Below are positions 15,314-28,500 of a DNA stretch of 64,000 nt, piece by piece. The stretch is from the NCBI GenBank assembly GCA_034687125.1, contig JAQGBZ010000197.1:52944-116943 (forward strand), given 5' to 3'. A program made the position numbers and the translations under genes. How positions within the stretch are numbered: the first letter of the stretch is position 1; each line of letters opens with the position of its first letter. The notes beneath the pieces were generated by a model that had not been told where the DNA came from, did no database searches, and saw only the letters and a program-made list of their open reading frames with translations. This stretch comes from Neelides folsomi (taxonomy: Eukaryota > Arthropoda > Collembola > Neelipleona > Neelidae).

Positions 15314-16418
15314 GATGGAATTGATGAATTTAATGATTAATAAATAAACACATTTTTCTACTCCAAGACTCCTCGACTTCGAGGCCACGATTTACTTGAA
15401 CAACAGTTTTGAAAACATTGTTTAAAAGGAAGTGAAGAAAGTTGATTTCTTATATAATTACTGTAGTATCTCATTACCTGATTCCAACTTCCGCACTCGA
15501 CGACGTTAAAATGTTTTGAGAAGGTAAACGATATAAAAGAGGAAAATTATCACATTGTGGTTAAGTACCTTAAATAGTTATAAATTATTTATGCCTTAAA
15601 TCGAGTATGTTTATTTCACACGGAGCTAGAATAATATTATATTTTGACTCCATCTTTAACATTTACCTTTTAGTAGTAGTAATAATAATAACAATCAATA
15701 TATTACCTTAATTAATACATAATAATATTTAATAATGACAATGACACATTTTTAGCATCAATTTTAGTACCATTTTAGTATTTGCATAGTAAAAGTGGTT
15801 GTAACTCGTAAAATTTCCTTTTTTGCATTATAATAAGAGTACACGTACGAGTTTCACTTTCTCTATGGTTGTAGCACAGAATGTGTTGAGTTGAAATGAT
15901 TCCTAAATATTACATTTTAAAACTTATCAATTGTAATTTTCCTTAGCTTTATTATTGTTCTTGTCGAGATTTGAAAACACGACCACGACACGAGTATTCC
16001 CTATAGGAGAGTCATCATGCAAAGTACGTACTCTTTCGCCTCAACACTTCCCTCAACTTTCTCTATAACTGTAATATTATTATTACCATTAACCTATTCG
16101 TACTATCTCTCCCCCCACACCGTACAATTCCAGTGATTAAACCTCGTATTAATAACAGTTATTGTAAATTGTTAGGTTTTTTTACTCCTTATATTTCCTT
16201 TAAAGTGATTTTTAGTTATTTTACATTGTTACATACAATTTTAGTAGATTCTCTCCGTTTGTTGGAAAACTTGCTAAATTATTTAATAATACAATTGTGT
16301 TTTAACTCTTCTACTTTCTCATATTACATCATTTGCTCCTCACTAGCAGATAGCACAATTTAATTTTAGTTAATAATAATGTCACTAAGATCAGTAGGTA
16401 TGTATGTTTGTCATTTTT

Positions 16419-16424
16419 TTTAAT
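16419..16424 (-). terminator. Possible poly(A) signal of tomosyn (ATTAAA)
   Basis: Reading the minus strand, the common poly(A) signal variant ATTAAA occurs about 160 nt after the tomosyn stop codon, followed by an A-rich tract. No canonical AATAAA lies closer, so this is the best candidate for the 3' end, but only by motif. Confidence 0.35.
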
Positions 16425-16585
16425 TTACCAGCTCAACTGTCGAATCTACAATTATTCAAGGTTGTTGAGAGGTACGATGATGGAAGTTGATATTCATATT
16501 TTGTAATTTTTTGAAAATCCAGCTTGTTCGTGAGGAATGTTGAAATGAGTTGATTCTTCCCAAATGTGGTTTTTGGGGGGGTTTA

Positions 16586-19500
16586 CTACAATTGGTACCA
16601 TTTCTTATCTTTGTATTTGAGCATGAGTTGGTGGGCGGCACTTGAAAAGTTCTCTGCGTCGTTTGCCATCTTTGCCGTTTTGTCTTCGAGCATTGAAAGA
16701 TTTTTTCCTCTCTCCTCGAGGAGCATTCGGTTCCTCGCCATTTCACCCGCGAGGGTCCCCGAACGCATTTGAAGATGGTCAAGCTGTGGAGAGCCACTGC
16801 CGCTAATGTGCTTTGCAACTGTACGAGGAGCTTTCCCTGAAGCCTCACCAACTATTAAAAATTATTTTAAATATTATTATTTATTCAACTAAAATGATAC
16901 AGATGAAACTGTATTTCGAAGATCTAATCTTTTCTTATATTATATAAATAAACATAATTATTAAGAAATAAACCAACTTTATCGCAGGCATTAATTCTTA
17001 TAAAATCCAATAAGGCTAAATAATTGCAAGTATATAGTAAATAAACTTACAAAGTTCTTCACGATCAAGATTTCTCACACCACCACCGAAGAGCCCAGTA
17101 AAGAATCCCTCTTTGGGTCTTTCGGGCATTTCGCAGTTAAGGTACAATTCTCCTAACATTGTGTCCAGGATTTGGCTATAAAAATATGAATATTAGTAAA
17201 ATAATATGAATAACATTATTAACAAATAAACATTTCCTATATATTTTTTATAAATATTTTTCTTGTATTAAAAATTATTATTATTATTAAACTTACTAAA
17301 ACTCAGTAGAAATTGTGAATTTTTGAATCTCAGAAGGGGAGGATAAATATAGTCCATGGCCATGTGAGGATAGGCAGAAAGTCTTCGCGATCCTAAATCC
17401 CCCGAAACATAATTAAAATCCATTCTACAAATCCCCATTGTCAAAGCGGATAGGAAAGATGAAGAGAGAAAAGACAAAAGTGTGAAAGGCTACGAAAGTA
17501 GTTGAGTTAAAGGGTTAGAAGAAAGTGATAGTGAAAGAGAGAAAATTGGCAAAGAGGTTTGAGAAGAAGATTAATAGAAAATGTGAGTCAAAGTAGTTGA
17601 GCATTAGGTTTAGAGAGAAAGAGAGAAAGAGGCCGTGAAGGCGGGAAGCCTGCAAGCGAAGCGCAACTTACGCAGTTGTGTCCTCGTTCACGAACAGTTG
17701 TTGTCCCCAAATGCTGAGCATGGGATCAACTATCCCGGTTCTTGCTTGGTGGAAACTATAGGCGGGGGCCGGCGCGGGTGGCGGGGAGGGGCACACAAAT
17801 AGTTTAGCTTGGGTTTCAGTGGGCGGTGGAGGTGCAGGGGGAAATTCACTCACCTAAGGTCCGACAGCGGCACGAACTCCACGGACACCAAGGGCCGAAG
17901 GCTCGGAAGACTAAGAATGCTCAAGTGCCCCGATGACAAGTATGAAACGAGGCACGAAGAATCTTTAACCAAACCTTACTCATTTTAAATTATTATTCTT
18001 TACTAACAAATTATATTATATAATTTATAAATTTTAGTATTTATTACATTTAAATAAATATTATGCAATTAAATAATTTAATTACCTTTGATCATCGTCG
18101 TCTCTGCTTTGACAACGAAAGCGTTCTCGCAAATTTGATGCTTAAATACACATTGAAAGGCCGGGAGCGCGACGATCTTCGCCTGTTTCTCAGAAACACA
18201 AACGGCATATTGCGCGCTTGCATCAAAGCTCATTTGAGTTGGCGACGTCCTCGATTTTGTAGAAGATTCTAAAGAATAAAAGAAACAAGAACTGTTTTAC
18301 AAATATAAAATAATACGATATTGTAATGTACCATACATATTGCTTAATAAATATAAATTGATAAAATAATTATAATTTAATTTATTATAGTAATTTTAAC
18401 GAAAAACATTAAAACTTACTTGTTCGAGCCTCGTCTTTCCAAACAGTTGTCGGAGAGGTAATGATGGCCCCGTTAGAGTCAAGGAAGGAGATACAAACCA
18501 TCGATCCTCTGAGGCGAAACATCGTTCCGGTAGGAACAACTCCGACAGGATCTCCACATCGATCTGCCGCCGATAGATTGATGGAAATTACGAGAACCGA
18601 ACCAATGCTTGTTCCCACCCAAAGCGTCGAATAATTAGAGTATTCTAAAAAGTTAAAGAAAAAGTTTTCTTAATTTCAAATTATCATAAGACCATGAATC
18701 CAACTATTTATAAGTAAAACAGAATTAATTATTTATAAAATTATTTAAATAAATTTCAAACGACAATTATTTATTATCAGCTAATATTTGTATAATGGGA
18801 TTTATCATAGAGAAAGAATTTTGTGTTAAATCAATAAAATCATATATGTAAGTACATAACTCGTTATTAAACAAAGTATTATTATAATTGCAATATTTCA
18901 TACCATTTTTCTTAGAGAAAGTATCGGCAAAGACGAGGGTTTGAATCGCCTCTGTAGTAATATTGTCTAAACTTGACATGCTGGAAGATCGAGACCGGGA
19001 GAACGTCGAGTCGAGTTTCTCTATATACGTCAAATCCAATTAGAAAAATGAACTCCACAAATTCAATATAAAATTTTAAGCAATATGATTAAATCATAAA
19101 AGCCTTATATCAATTCAAGTTACAATTCTTGTTATTACAATTGTAATGCGAAAGTGAAAGTAAGAGAGTATGAGAGTTAATATTGAGTAAAAGCAAGTAG
19201 CATGCGAGGCATTTGTTTGTCAGAGAACGTTTATACATTTTAAGGGAGAAGGCGAGGGGAAGGAAAATAGAGGAAAATTAAAGTACGACACTTCAAGTCA
19301 CATCGTCATCATCTCACAGTCATTGTGTTGTTTTTAAGATGAAGTATTTTTTTCCATATCTTCATTTTAGATTGAAGTATTAAGAGGGAGACTTCACATA
19401 AATATATAAACAAAGACATTAAAGATCATATTCTAACTAATTTACATATTTCCATCATAGACAGTAGCAGTAAATTGTATTGAATTATTTGAAGTAATTT

Positions 19501-22500
19501 CTGAGTATTTCTAAAACAAGAGGAAGAAGAGAACGTACGTGTACACAACGTAGAAGGATCTCTTTAATAAATAAATAAAAAAAGTTTCTATTAAAAAGGG
19601 ATGAATTTCTAATAAGGGAAATGGAAACATGAAAAACATTGAGCCCAACAGCAAAGGTCACTTTGCTGAGGTCATAAAGAGGTGAAACGAACGGGAGAAC
19701 AAAAATGACACCGAGAGAGGGATTTTAAATGCTGTCGTGTTAAATTTGAACCTGGTGGGCCAGCTGGACTACCGAAGGAGTAGTATTGTCTGCTCATGAG
19801 GAAGATCTGTGACTTTGGTGGCGTGATGTTGAGGGAGGAAGTGGAAGTGTGTGACCCTTGGGAGTGAAGGATGGGGGAGGAGGGGGGTGGCGAGTCCTCT
19901 GAGGCCATGCTGTAACACTTCGACAACTGCTTGACACCTTGGCTCCTGCATCGCCTCGGCGGCTCACCAGGCAGACTCTTCCTCGGCGACGTACCCCCGG
20001 CACCCACCCCTGGTTTTACGCCCCCAGTCGGTGACAAGTCCTATACAAATACCCTCAGTCTCGTTAGTTTACCCTACATCTCGGAAATTAGCAGAAGTTG
20101 TAAAAAGTTGTAACGAGGTTTGCTAATACTTGGCCTAATAAATTTATTATTCCCATAAAAGTTTGTAGGTTTAAACTCCCAATTTTATGTATTGTTAAAA
20201 GGAGGAAGGTGAAAGGAAAAAAATGAAAAAAAGACGAAGGAGACGGTCAGTTTCACAATTCAAAGGCTGATCTGATGGCAAGTATTTTATATTTATAAAA
20301 GCTTTGATGTGGACAATTCACAGTTAGCCTCCCTCAAATATATACAGATTATTTTGTTTAATTTTAACAACGGTGAGTTGCTGGTTAGTAAATCGGCTTC
20401 TACGAAAGTCAGTAATGGTAAACATGTACTTTGCCCTAAAAAGAGTCTCTACAGGCTTTAGGCCGAACTGAAGGCCGCACGCACTGTGAAGTATTGTGTG
20501 TGTTTTTATGAAAATGGTCGCACCAACTACCGACGATGTCTCGATATTTGACTTAATTCGATTTCTCCTTGGAGGGACGGAGGGAGGTTTGTCAAATACA
20601 ATTTCTTCCCTTGCTTCAGAACAAACTTCGTCGATTTCGTCCCCGTCTTCTTCTTCTAATAAAACTGGAGTTTCACAAGACGGCAAAGGAGACTCGGATC
20701 GAGAGAGCGATGCGGACGATGCTTGAGTATTCAAATCTTCTGCTGTACTACAAGCCGTGCTTAATCCTTGAGGTGAAGTGTTGGGATCAACCGTTGGGAA
20801 ACTCATCGTTTGTCTTAGTTTTTTATCTCCACCAGTTTGTCCACCAAGTGATTTGATGAATCCTTTCACGGACCAGGTTCGACTCCGACTTCGTAATTTT
20901 GGTCGAGGGCGAACGACGGACTCATCCCCATTGAGACTACGCTATTTAATTAAAACCTTCCACATCCGTTTTTATCCTTTTGGGGTAAAATAGCCCTTTT
21001 CTATCCCTTGGCTCTCCTCTGTTAGGGTTTAAGAAAAGAAAAAGGGTGTAATGGGAATTATCTATATGAATACCTGATCCGGCGACTTTTCCTGGTCCCC
21101 TTCAGGAGGTCGTTTTGGAGACTTTGGTCCCCGTTGGTATGGATCAGCCGTTCCATACAAATCCGGAACTGACATGTTGAGGATTGTAACCTTTTGTATA
21201 AAGTCCACGATCACGAGACCAACCTCGTTTCCATATGCTAGTCTGAAATTAATCAAACAATCCCAATTCACAATAACCGTTGAACTATACAATTATCATA
21301 CAAAAATTATACGTAATTAATTATAAAAATATAAGGTATTATTTATTTAAATAAAAATATGAAATATATTTTTCATACAGTCCATAAGAGGAGTTGATTG
21401 AGAGGGCGGAAATGCCGGCCGGCGGCTCGCCGTTAACCCATGGCGTGAGACAAACGAGTTCGACTTGATACCCCGGTGGCTTCTTCACCAGCCCTGTCTT
21501 GACCCGTATGGGAACAAAGTATTCCAATGTGGCTTTCGTGACAAAGTCAAAGCTCTGTCCGAATTCATCTTCTCCCTCAAAAATCGGGATTTCCAAGCTA
21601 GGGATTTCTCCGCTGTGTTCCCCCTTTCGGAATTTGAATAGAAGAACTTGGCACGACGCACCCGCAACTCCTAAGAGTCTCGACTCCGGGCAAAGGGTGA
21701 GGAATTGGACGGCGAACGGGTCGTCGCCACTCTTCTTCGGCCGCTCAAATGGTTTAGACGTCTTCAATTTGTATAAGACTTGAAGGTTCATGCTGGTCGC
21801 GTCCCAAAATTTCACTGATCCATCCGCATGTCTTTAAAATAAATATTATTATTTTATATTTATTATACTCCAATCTTTTTGATTTATATTGGGTTCATAT
21901 TGAGTTCATGTTGAGTTCATTTCAATGAATATTAAATATGTAATGTCCTTTTTAATAAAATATGATCATTACCCAGTGAGAATGATTTCAGCGTAGGAGC
22001 AAGATGAAGAACCCCATTGCCCTCCATCGATTGGCCAATCTCTGTCGGAAAATCCAGTTTTCTTCGTAGTTTTCGACCCAACGGAATACAAAGCTGGGAT
22101 GAGGTCGCCAGGGCAGTCAGCGACGTAAACACACGTCGTCACAGGGCTCTCGTGAATGTCCATAGGGTATGGGTTTTCAAAGCAAGGGTAGCCAGCCGTC
22201 TTGAGGTCAATGAGCACCAAGTCTTGTTGCAGTAATACTATGATTGAGTGAGGATCCTGAACCTCTGAAAATTTAAAACAATCAAATCATTAAAAATTTC
22301 ACTAAAAGCACTTCAATTTAAAAATATTAAATAGTATTAAAACAAAGGGATCATTTAATATTTATGAAGATTTATCTAAAATCTCTTTTTCATTAAATCA
22401 AAATCTCGATTGGTAGAAAATGTTGAATTATATATTATACTTAAGTGTATATCTTTGAAATTGTTTTAACTCAAAGTGCTTAAACTAATAGGATTAAGGA

Positions 22501-25500
22501 TTAAGAGCACGTAATTTGTTAAGTATTTGATTTAAAGTAATACAACTTGGAAATTCTTATTCTACTGAAGTCTTTATCAACTTCGGATAAATATTAGAAG
22601 TTTTGAAGTAATTAACTTAGCCTTGAGTGTGATTTGAATTAGTAAAAAGAGAATCAAATGAGAGAAGGATAAATTAATTTCCCTTCGAATGTTGACTCTT
22701 TGAAGAGGAAAACAAAATTACCCGACTCGAACTGCGACTCGCAGAGGACGATGAAGTCGAGGACATTGTGTTCCATTTCCAGCACCGTCGTCGTCTTCCC
22801 ATGGATCACAGTCAACGAGGGCGTCCGACCCTACACATTCAAAATACCATTTAACTCATTTTGACTCAAATGAACAAAATCTCAATTTAGCTCAAATAAG
22901 ATAAACTCACCGCTCGGTCAGCCGTCAGCCCCCCAGAGAATATCACAAAGTTCTCCCTGGAAAGTCATTTAATTATGTAAGATGAGATTTGATCCTCCAA
23001 TAAACTTTTATAATTATTTCCCCACTCATCCAATATTTCATTCCCGTATTGGTTCATGGTTAATTAGGCTAATATAATTAGGAAATTAATCAATCTTTTA
23101 AGTAAACACGGATTTTATACATTACATTTTCCCGTTCTTTTTTTAGCAATATTAGCATACATTGTATGTAGTTGAATGGGAAAGTAATGTAAAGAGAAAA
23201 AAAGGAAATTTATTAAAAGCTTTTTCCTTCGTAAACATTCATTCACTTAACCCTAATGGTATACCTTTAAGGTGAACTTTTAGTGTTGTGAAATTGAACT
23301 CGAAACTCCTCTGACATGAAGAATTGAGGAAAGTTTGGAAGGGAATTAATAAATGTTTCAACTTTTAACACCAACTTTTCCTAAATTTTCAGAAGGGAAA
23401 CCCCGAAAACATTTTAAGTAACAAGGGCAGAAGAGAAACGAATTTTATTTATTGCTCTCTTCCTTACTAACACTAATTCCCTTATTCCGTGCCTACGGAA
23501 TTTCTCTAAACTTTCACTTCTATGCTTTTCAAAACCCTCGAAGTTAATTCGCAAATAGTTTCCTTCTGCAATAAATTAAAATCCTTTCATTCTCTCCCAC
23601 TCAACATTCATTTTTATAACCTCCCTGAATCTCTCAATGAAAATTTTTCCGTTTTAACATCTGGAAAAATCCAATATGCATGGGACAATAATAATTATAC
23701 ATTTAAATTCTCAAACAACCCGTTCAAATTTATGGGCTAATATAAAGAAAGATGGATGAAAAGGCATTAAAGTAAACTTGCGGTTTTCTTAATAATTGTC
23801 ATTCTCACCCAGTATTTGATGACTTCCACTCGACCTTCTGGATGGGCTTGCAAGGCTCCGGTTTCCCACTCGTGCTCCTCGCTACATCAAACAAATTATG
23901 AACAAATTACATATTGGGCAAACTCAAGGCAAAAACGGAATTTCCTATCCAAAAAATGTACTAAATCACGTCCTATCTCTCCCCCTAATCCATACATCAA
24001 TACTCATTAAGTAAACATCGGAGTAATAACGCTAGAAAACAACTGCAGTGTAATATTGGTTCTCAGTCAGTGCGATCAATTTTATATTCTACGATCATCA
24101 ATAACAATTACTAATGGTAGAATCGTGCACAAATTCTTAAATAAAAATAAAAGCTTTTTTGACATAAAAAAAAAATAATATTAATATTAAAATCATCATG
24201 TAACATTTTTCCAGCTTACAATGTGGATGAGTTACAGAAACGGGTTTTCCAGGGAATCGGAGGTTCCAAGTGGTGAGTGAGCCATCAGTGTGAGATGCCA
24301 TGAAGGACTTCCCATCTGAGTGCCAGGAGATGGAGAGGAGCGGCTCGGTCGATTGGAACCGGAGCTCAGCAGCTTTCGTCCGCAGATCCCATACGACGAT
24401 TTGTCCCGAGTCGAAGCCAATTAACAACTAAAATATATTAACTTGTGAACCTCGACGTCAATTCTGTGGTCCTTAATGGTAAGTGGGACGAGAGGTCTTT
24501 TGCCGGACTTAGGGAATTCCGAACACTCTTCCAAATTAACCTTTCCCTCACCCTCATTGATCTCTCATAGCCGACCCTCCCATGGAGGAATGTGTGAGGA
24601 AGCACTTATCCTCCTTTTTTAAACTCCCTTTAGGACGTTTTGTTCAAAATGAAACGAGAGTCTTTTGGAATGAAGTGAGTATGAGGGAAGTTCTACATGT
24701 AAATGCCATCGGAGTTGATACCCGACGACGCCTTCAACTCTTCCTTAGGGAACGGAGGAAACTACGAATTTCCGAGCTGGATGAAGAGACGTTAAATGTT
24801 AATGGCATTTCCTTCTACTCCCAAAACTTTACCCAGGATGCTATATATGCAAAAGCCAGACTGCCCTATTAGCCTCCTTTTATAGAAGGGACAAACGGGG
24901 GGGTTTAAACCTATGTATGTTGTCTCATGGACGACCCATAAAAGTAAATACAGAATTCTTGTTATACCTGAGAGTTAAACTCCGGGTGTAGGGAATTCAA
25001 CATAGGAAATAAAAGTTAAACGAGGCAATTTGGTTCTCTCGTAATATTACCTGACTCAATATAACTGCCTATAGACCCAAGTTCATAATGAATATCTAAA
25101 AGGTGAGGAAAGTTTTGCCTTAAAAACAGAGATATTCCCAAAGTGTTTAAGCTTATTGGGGACAATAAGACCTTTTAACTGTTTAGGCGGAGATAAGCTA
25201 GAGAGGGAAATTCTCAACTTTGTGGGTTTCTTTGGGAAGGAAGGTGGTTAAAGAAGAAGAGGGAAGTGAAAGAACCAAATGTTGAACCGCCAATGTCCTC
25301 GTACATTTCAAAAGGAAAAGTTGGTAAGTGTGAGGCTTTTGAAGTCTCTTAAGTAAATAGGGTCCAAATACCTCACAAACTTTTGAAAGACTCTCATCGT
25401 CTCATCCAGTCCTTAAGGACTCCTTGAGCCAATTTGAAGCCCAGGTTCAATGTTCGCAGGAAGGTTCCTCGGTCTCCTGAGCCTTATTTTATATATAAAG

Positions 25501-28500
25501 AGGAGAATAATGAAGAAAATAAGATTTCATGGATCGATGGGTTCCATTCCATGCGGCAGAGACAATTGGAAAGGTGAGAGTGTTCGAAGGAGCGATGTAA
25601 TCGTAAATTGAATTGGAGAATGAGAATTGGACAATTCCCTCCTTGGGCCCCTTGAGAGCCGGGAAGAGAAAAGGCGTTCGTTCATCAAACGACCGATGAA
25701 ACTTTCATCGTCGGCTCGAGAGAAAATAGGAAGGAGAACAGATTGGAAATTGGACGAAAGATGGGAAGATAAATTGCCTCTCAACCTCACCTTATTCCTA
25801 TAGGAGGTTGAGGGAGAAGAAAGGGAGAGGATTGAAATGAGATTGGGAAGATGTTCAACAAGTAAAAAATAGACTTATCGGTCTAAATGTACCTTGCTCG
25901 TATCCGTTGGATTGTCTCCGAGGTACACGATGGCTCCAGGATGCGTCTTTCGTGACCTTAAAAAGATTAATAATTTTATCTTATCCGGTTGAGTAGAAAA
26001 GTAAGTTAAAAATCAATAAGGATTTACAACGACCGACTCAACAACTATTGTGTGATACAACCCAGATGGATCAGGGTTGTAAAAGTTGTAAAAGGACTGT
26101 TCTAATAGACTCCTCAACACACAATACAGAAGATAGTTTTACTGGAGAAATATTAATTTCCGGTTTTCAACCGCACTCACAATTCAATCGCTTTATTCCA
26201 GTTGATGACGTAGCCGGATAACTGGAAAGTTTCTGAGTTCACCACATGGATGTTCCCTCGCTCCGTTCCAACGTAGATCCACTTCGATTGAAACGGGAGA
26301 TGGATACATGTGATCCTGTAAAAATTAATATTTTATAATATTGATTTACCAAATTATCTAAAGATGCCAACTTGTACAATAAACTAACTTTTAAAATTAG
26401 TTATTAAGGGTATACCAATTAATATATGGTATACTTTTAGTCTTAATAAAATTGTTTGTCAAATTGTATTTTATAGGTATAAATTAAACATATAATTATT
26501 TTTTGGTAGTTATTTAATATGTGCCTTTATATTTCAGACTTTATGTTTAATCTATAGGGCAAAAGTTCGCGATTTTAATTAAGATTTCGCATGGTTTCTA
26601 TACAATTTATTAGAACCACAAGATAAAAGGGGAATAATGGGAGGATAAAATCACCGAACTTGATATCGCAATTTCGCAATTAAAAGTAATATGTAGAAGG
26701 AAATGAATTGGCGTAGAGTGAAAGTAGTTTTGAATAAGGGATGAAAAGGTGGGAAGAGGAATATATAATTAAATCATCTTTTGTGTGGGAACTGTTGATC
26801 CGATTATAAATGATGATGATAATGATGCCGAGGGTCCTTCATTCCCCTAATGAATGAGGGAAACTTTCCAACATCTTTTGAATACATCTCTTAATGAGGT
26901 ACTCAAAGGCGGAATTTGAATGGAATTCTCATTTCCTTCCAACCTTTCTCTTTGGAACTTGAGAGCATGTTGAATTTCCGGTTTCTTTGTCTCTTTGAAG
27001 TTCCAGAGGTGGAGAGTGTCGTCGGCCGTTGCTGACACGATCCCGCCCTCATTGAAGAGGAATTGGAGATGAAGAACGGCTGAGGAGTCTGGGTTGTGTC
27101 GGCAGTGAATGTCCACGCCCGGACGACCAAGACTGGAAAACAAATATTCGTTCATTAAGCACAAAACCGCCTATAAAGACTAAATAACTAACTTCTTAAT
27201 AGCACATACAATACAATCTAATGTTATATTCCCTCGTTAACAAACCGCTTATATCCATCCGAATTCATCCAAGTTGGTCCAAATACTGTGAGTTTAGTAC
27301 TTTTAGTTGTATAAAAAGTAAGTACTATAAGGCCTATTATTATTATTCTTTCCACAACAGTGAAAGCTGTCAGAGCCGCCGAGTCTTCCAGATTAGGAAT
27401 GAATTGAATTTAATCTTAAAATACGCTTCACTTCAAACGATAAGCTATGACCAGTTCAATTACTCTCTATATAGGAAACCAAGAAAGATATAAATGGCCG
27501 GACGTGGGAGGATGCAAACAATGAGATAGCCCCTATTTACAATATGTTATATTCCTCTCATGCATAAGTACTATACCTCCCACATTAATGTATCTATTAT
27601 ATCCACATTACGTAATTACGAGGGCGCGGAGATACACAAAGAATTTCCCTTTCACTAAAGAGAAGAAGTAATGGGGAATTTAAGTGAAAGCTTTCCTTTT
27701 CTACGCCGTTTTCTTCCCTGTCGGAACCAGAAGGCGTTTGAAGCCCGCTGGAAAGCCCAGACACAAAATTTCCTCCCATCATTTTAATGCTGAAACAAAA
27801 AAGTAATTTTCTTTACGTCGACCATCTCCGTCCTTCAACTTCTTAACACTTAACATATAGTAAAAGTACTAAAAAATGATCGTAAAAGCGAGACTTTCCA
27901 ATGGTTGAAATTTGGTAGTAAAAAAGAATCAGGAAAATTCCTGGAATTCCACGCCCCTTCAAAACCTGTCAGGCCGGAGAAAGATGACGAGGAAAGATGA
28001 AAGTTGAGGAAAGGGAAAAAAATAATTTTTCTCTTTCACAGCATGAGGTCATTTGCTCATAAGATGTCGTTTTTGGCCCACTTGAAGCATAATAACTTCA
28101 ACATTTAAGTCAAAAAGGAGGAAAAAACTTTTCCTCCCTAATATTTCATTTTCCTTCCCAGTTGGAGATTTAGAAAAATATTAACGCTTAAAGGTTCCAT
28201 TAGAAATGCATTATTCTGAAGAGGGCAATAATAGTTAGCATTTTCGGATCAACTTCGGTTCTACATACAGAAATTGTATTTCTACACGGTTGGAGAATAC
28301 TACAGAGATTTGAAGAAGAAAACTTTCTTTACAATTCCCTCACTCAGGAATGGGGAAGTGAAGGGGAGAATATTAATATTCCCCATTATTAAATGAGAAG
28401 AAGAGGTGAGGCATGTGGAAATAACTTTTCCTCAACTCAAGGAAAGAAAAATCCACCCTTTAAAAAATGAGAGATTTCCTCCAAGCCTTCAGTGGGTTAA

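Larger units (their letters stand above)
1..16400. other. Long intergenic region without a recognised gene
   Basis: About 16 kb in which I find no exon chain that I can assign to a protein family on either strand. Open frames here are mostly short, often open in two or three frames of the same pyrimidine-rich stretch, lack convincing splice partners and resemble nothing I know, so I treat them as chance. GC-mixed islands alternate with AT-rich tracts. Small items seen inside: a two-copy 19-bp tandem near 8380-8417, a perfect CRE palindrome at 11458-11465, short direct repeats at 14470-14510 and 15255-15313, and exon-like islands near 3831-3909 and 12.5-13.5 kb. Untranslated sequence, non-coding RNA or distal regulatory DNA of tomosyn could lie here but cannot be demonstrated by eye. 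Confidence 0.6.

Noticed and set aside
20324-20530. Open frame continuing past tomosyn exon 13
   Set aside because: The frame is open to 20324, but the donor GTAGTT at 20530 gives phase 0 to the next exon and restores the known linker order, so the remainder is taken as intron.
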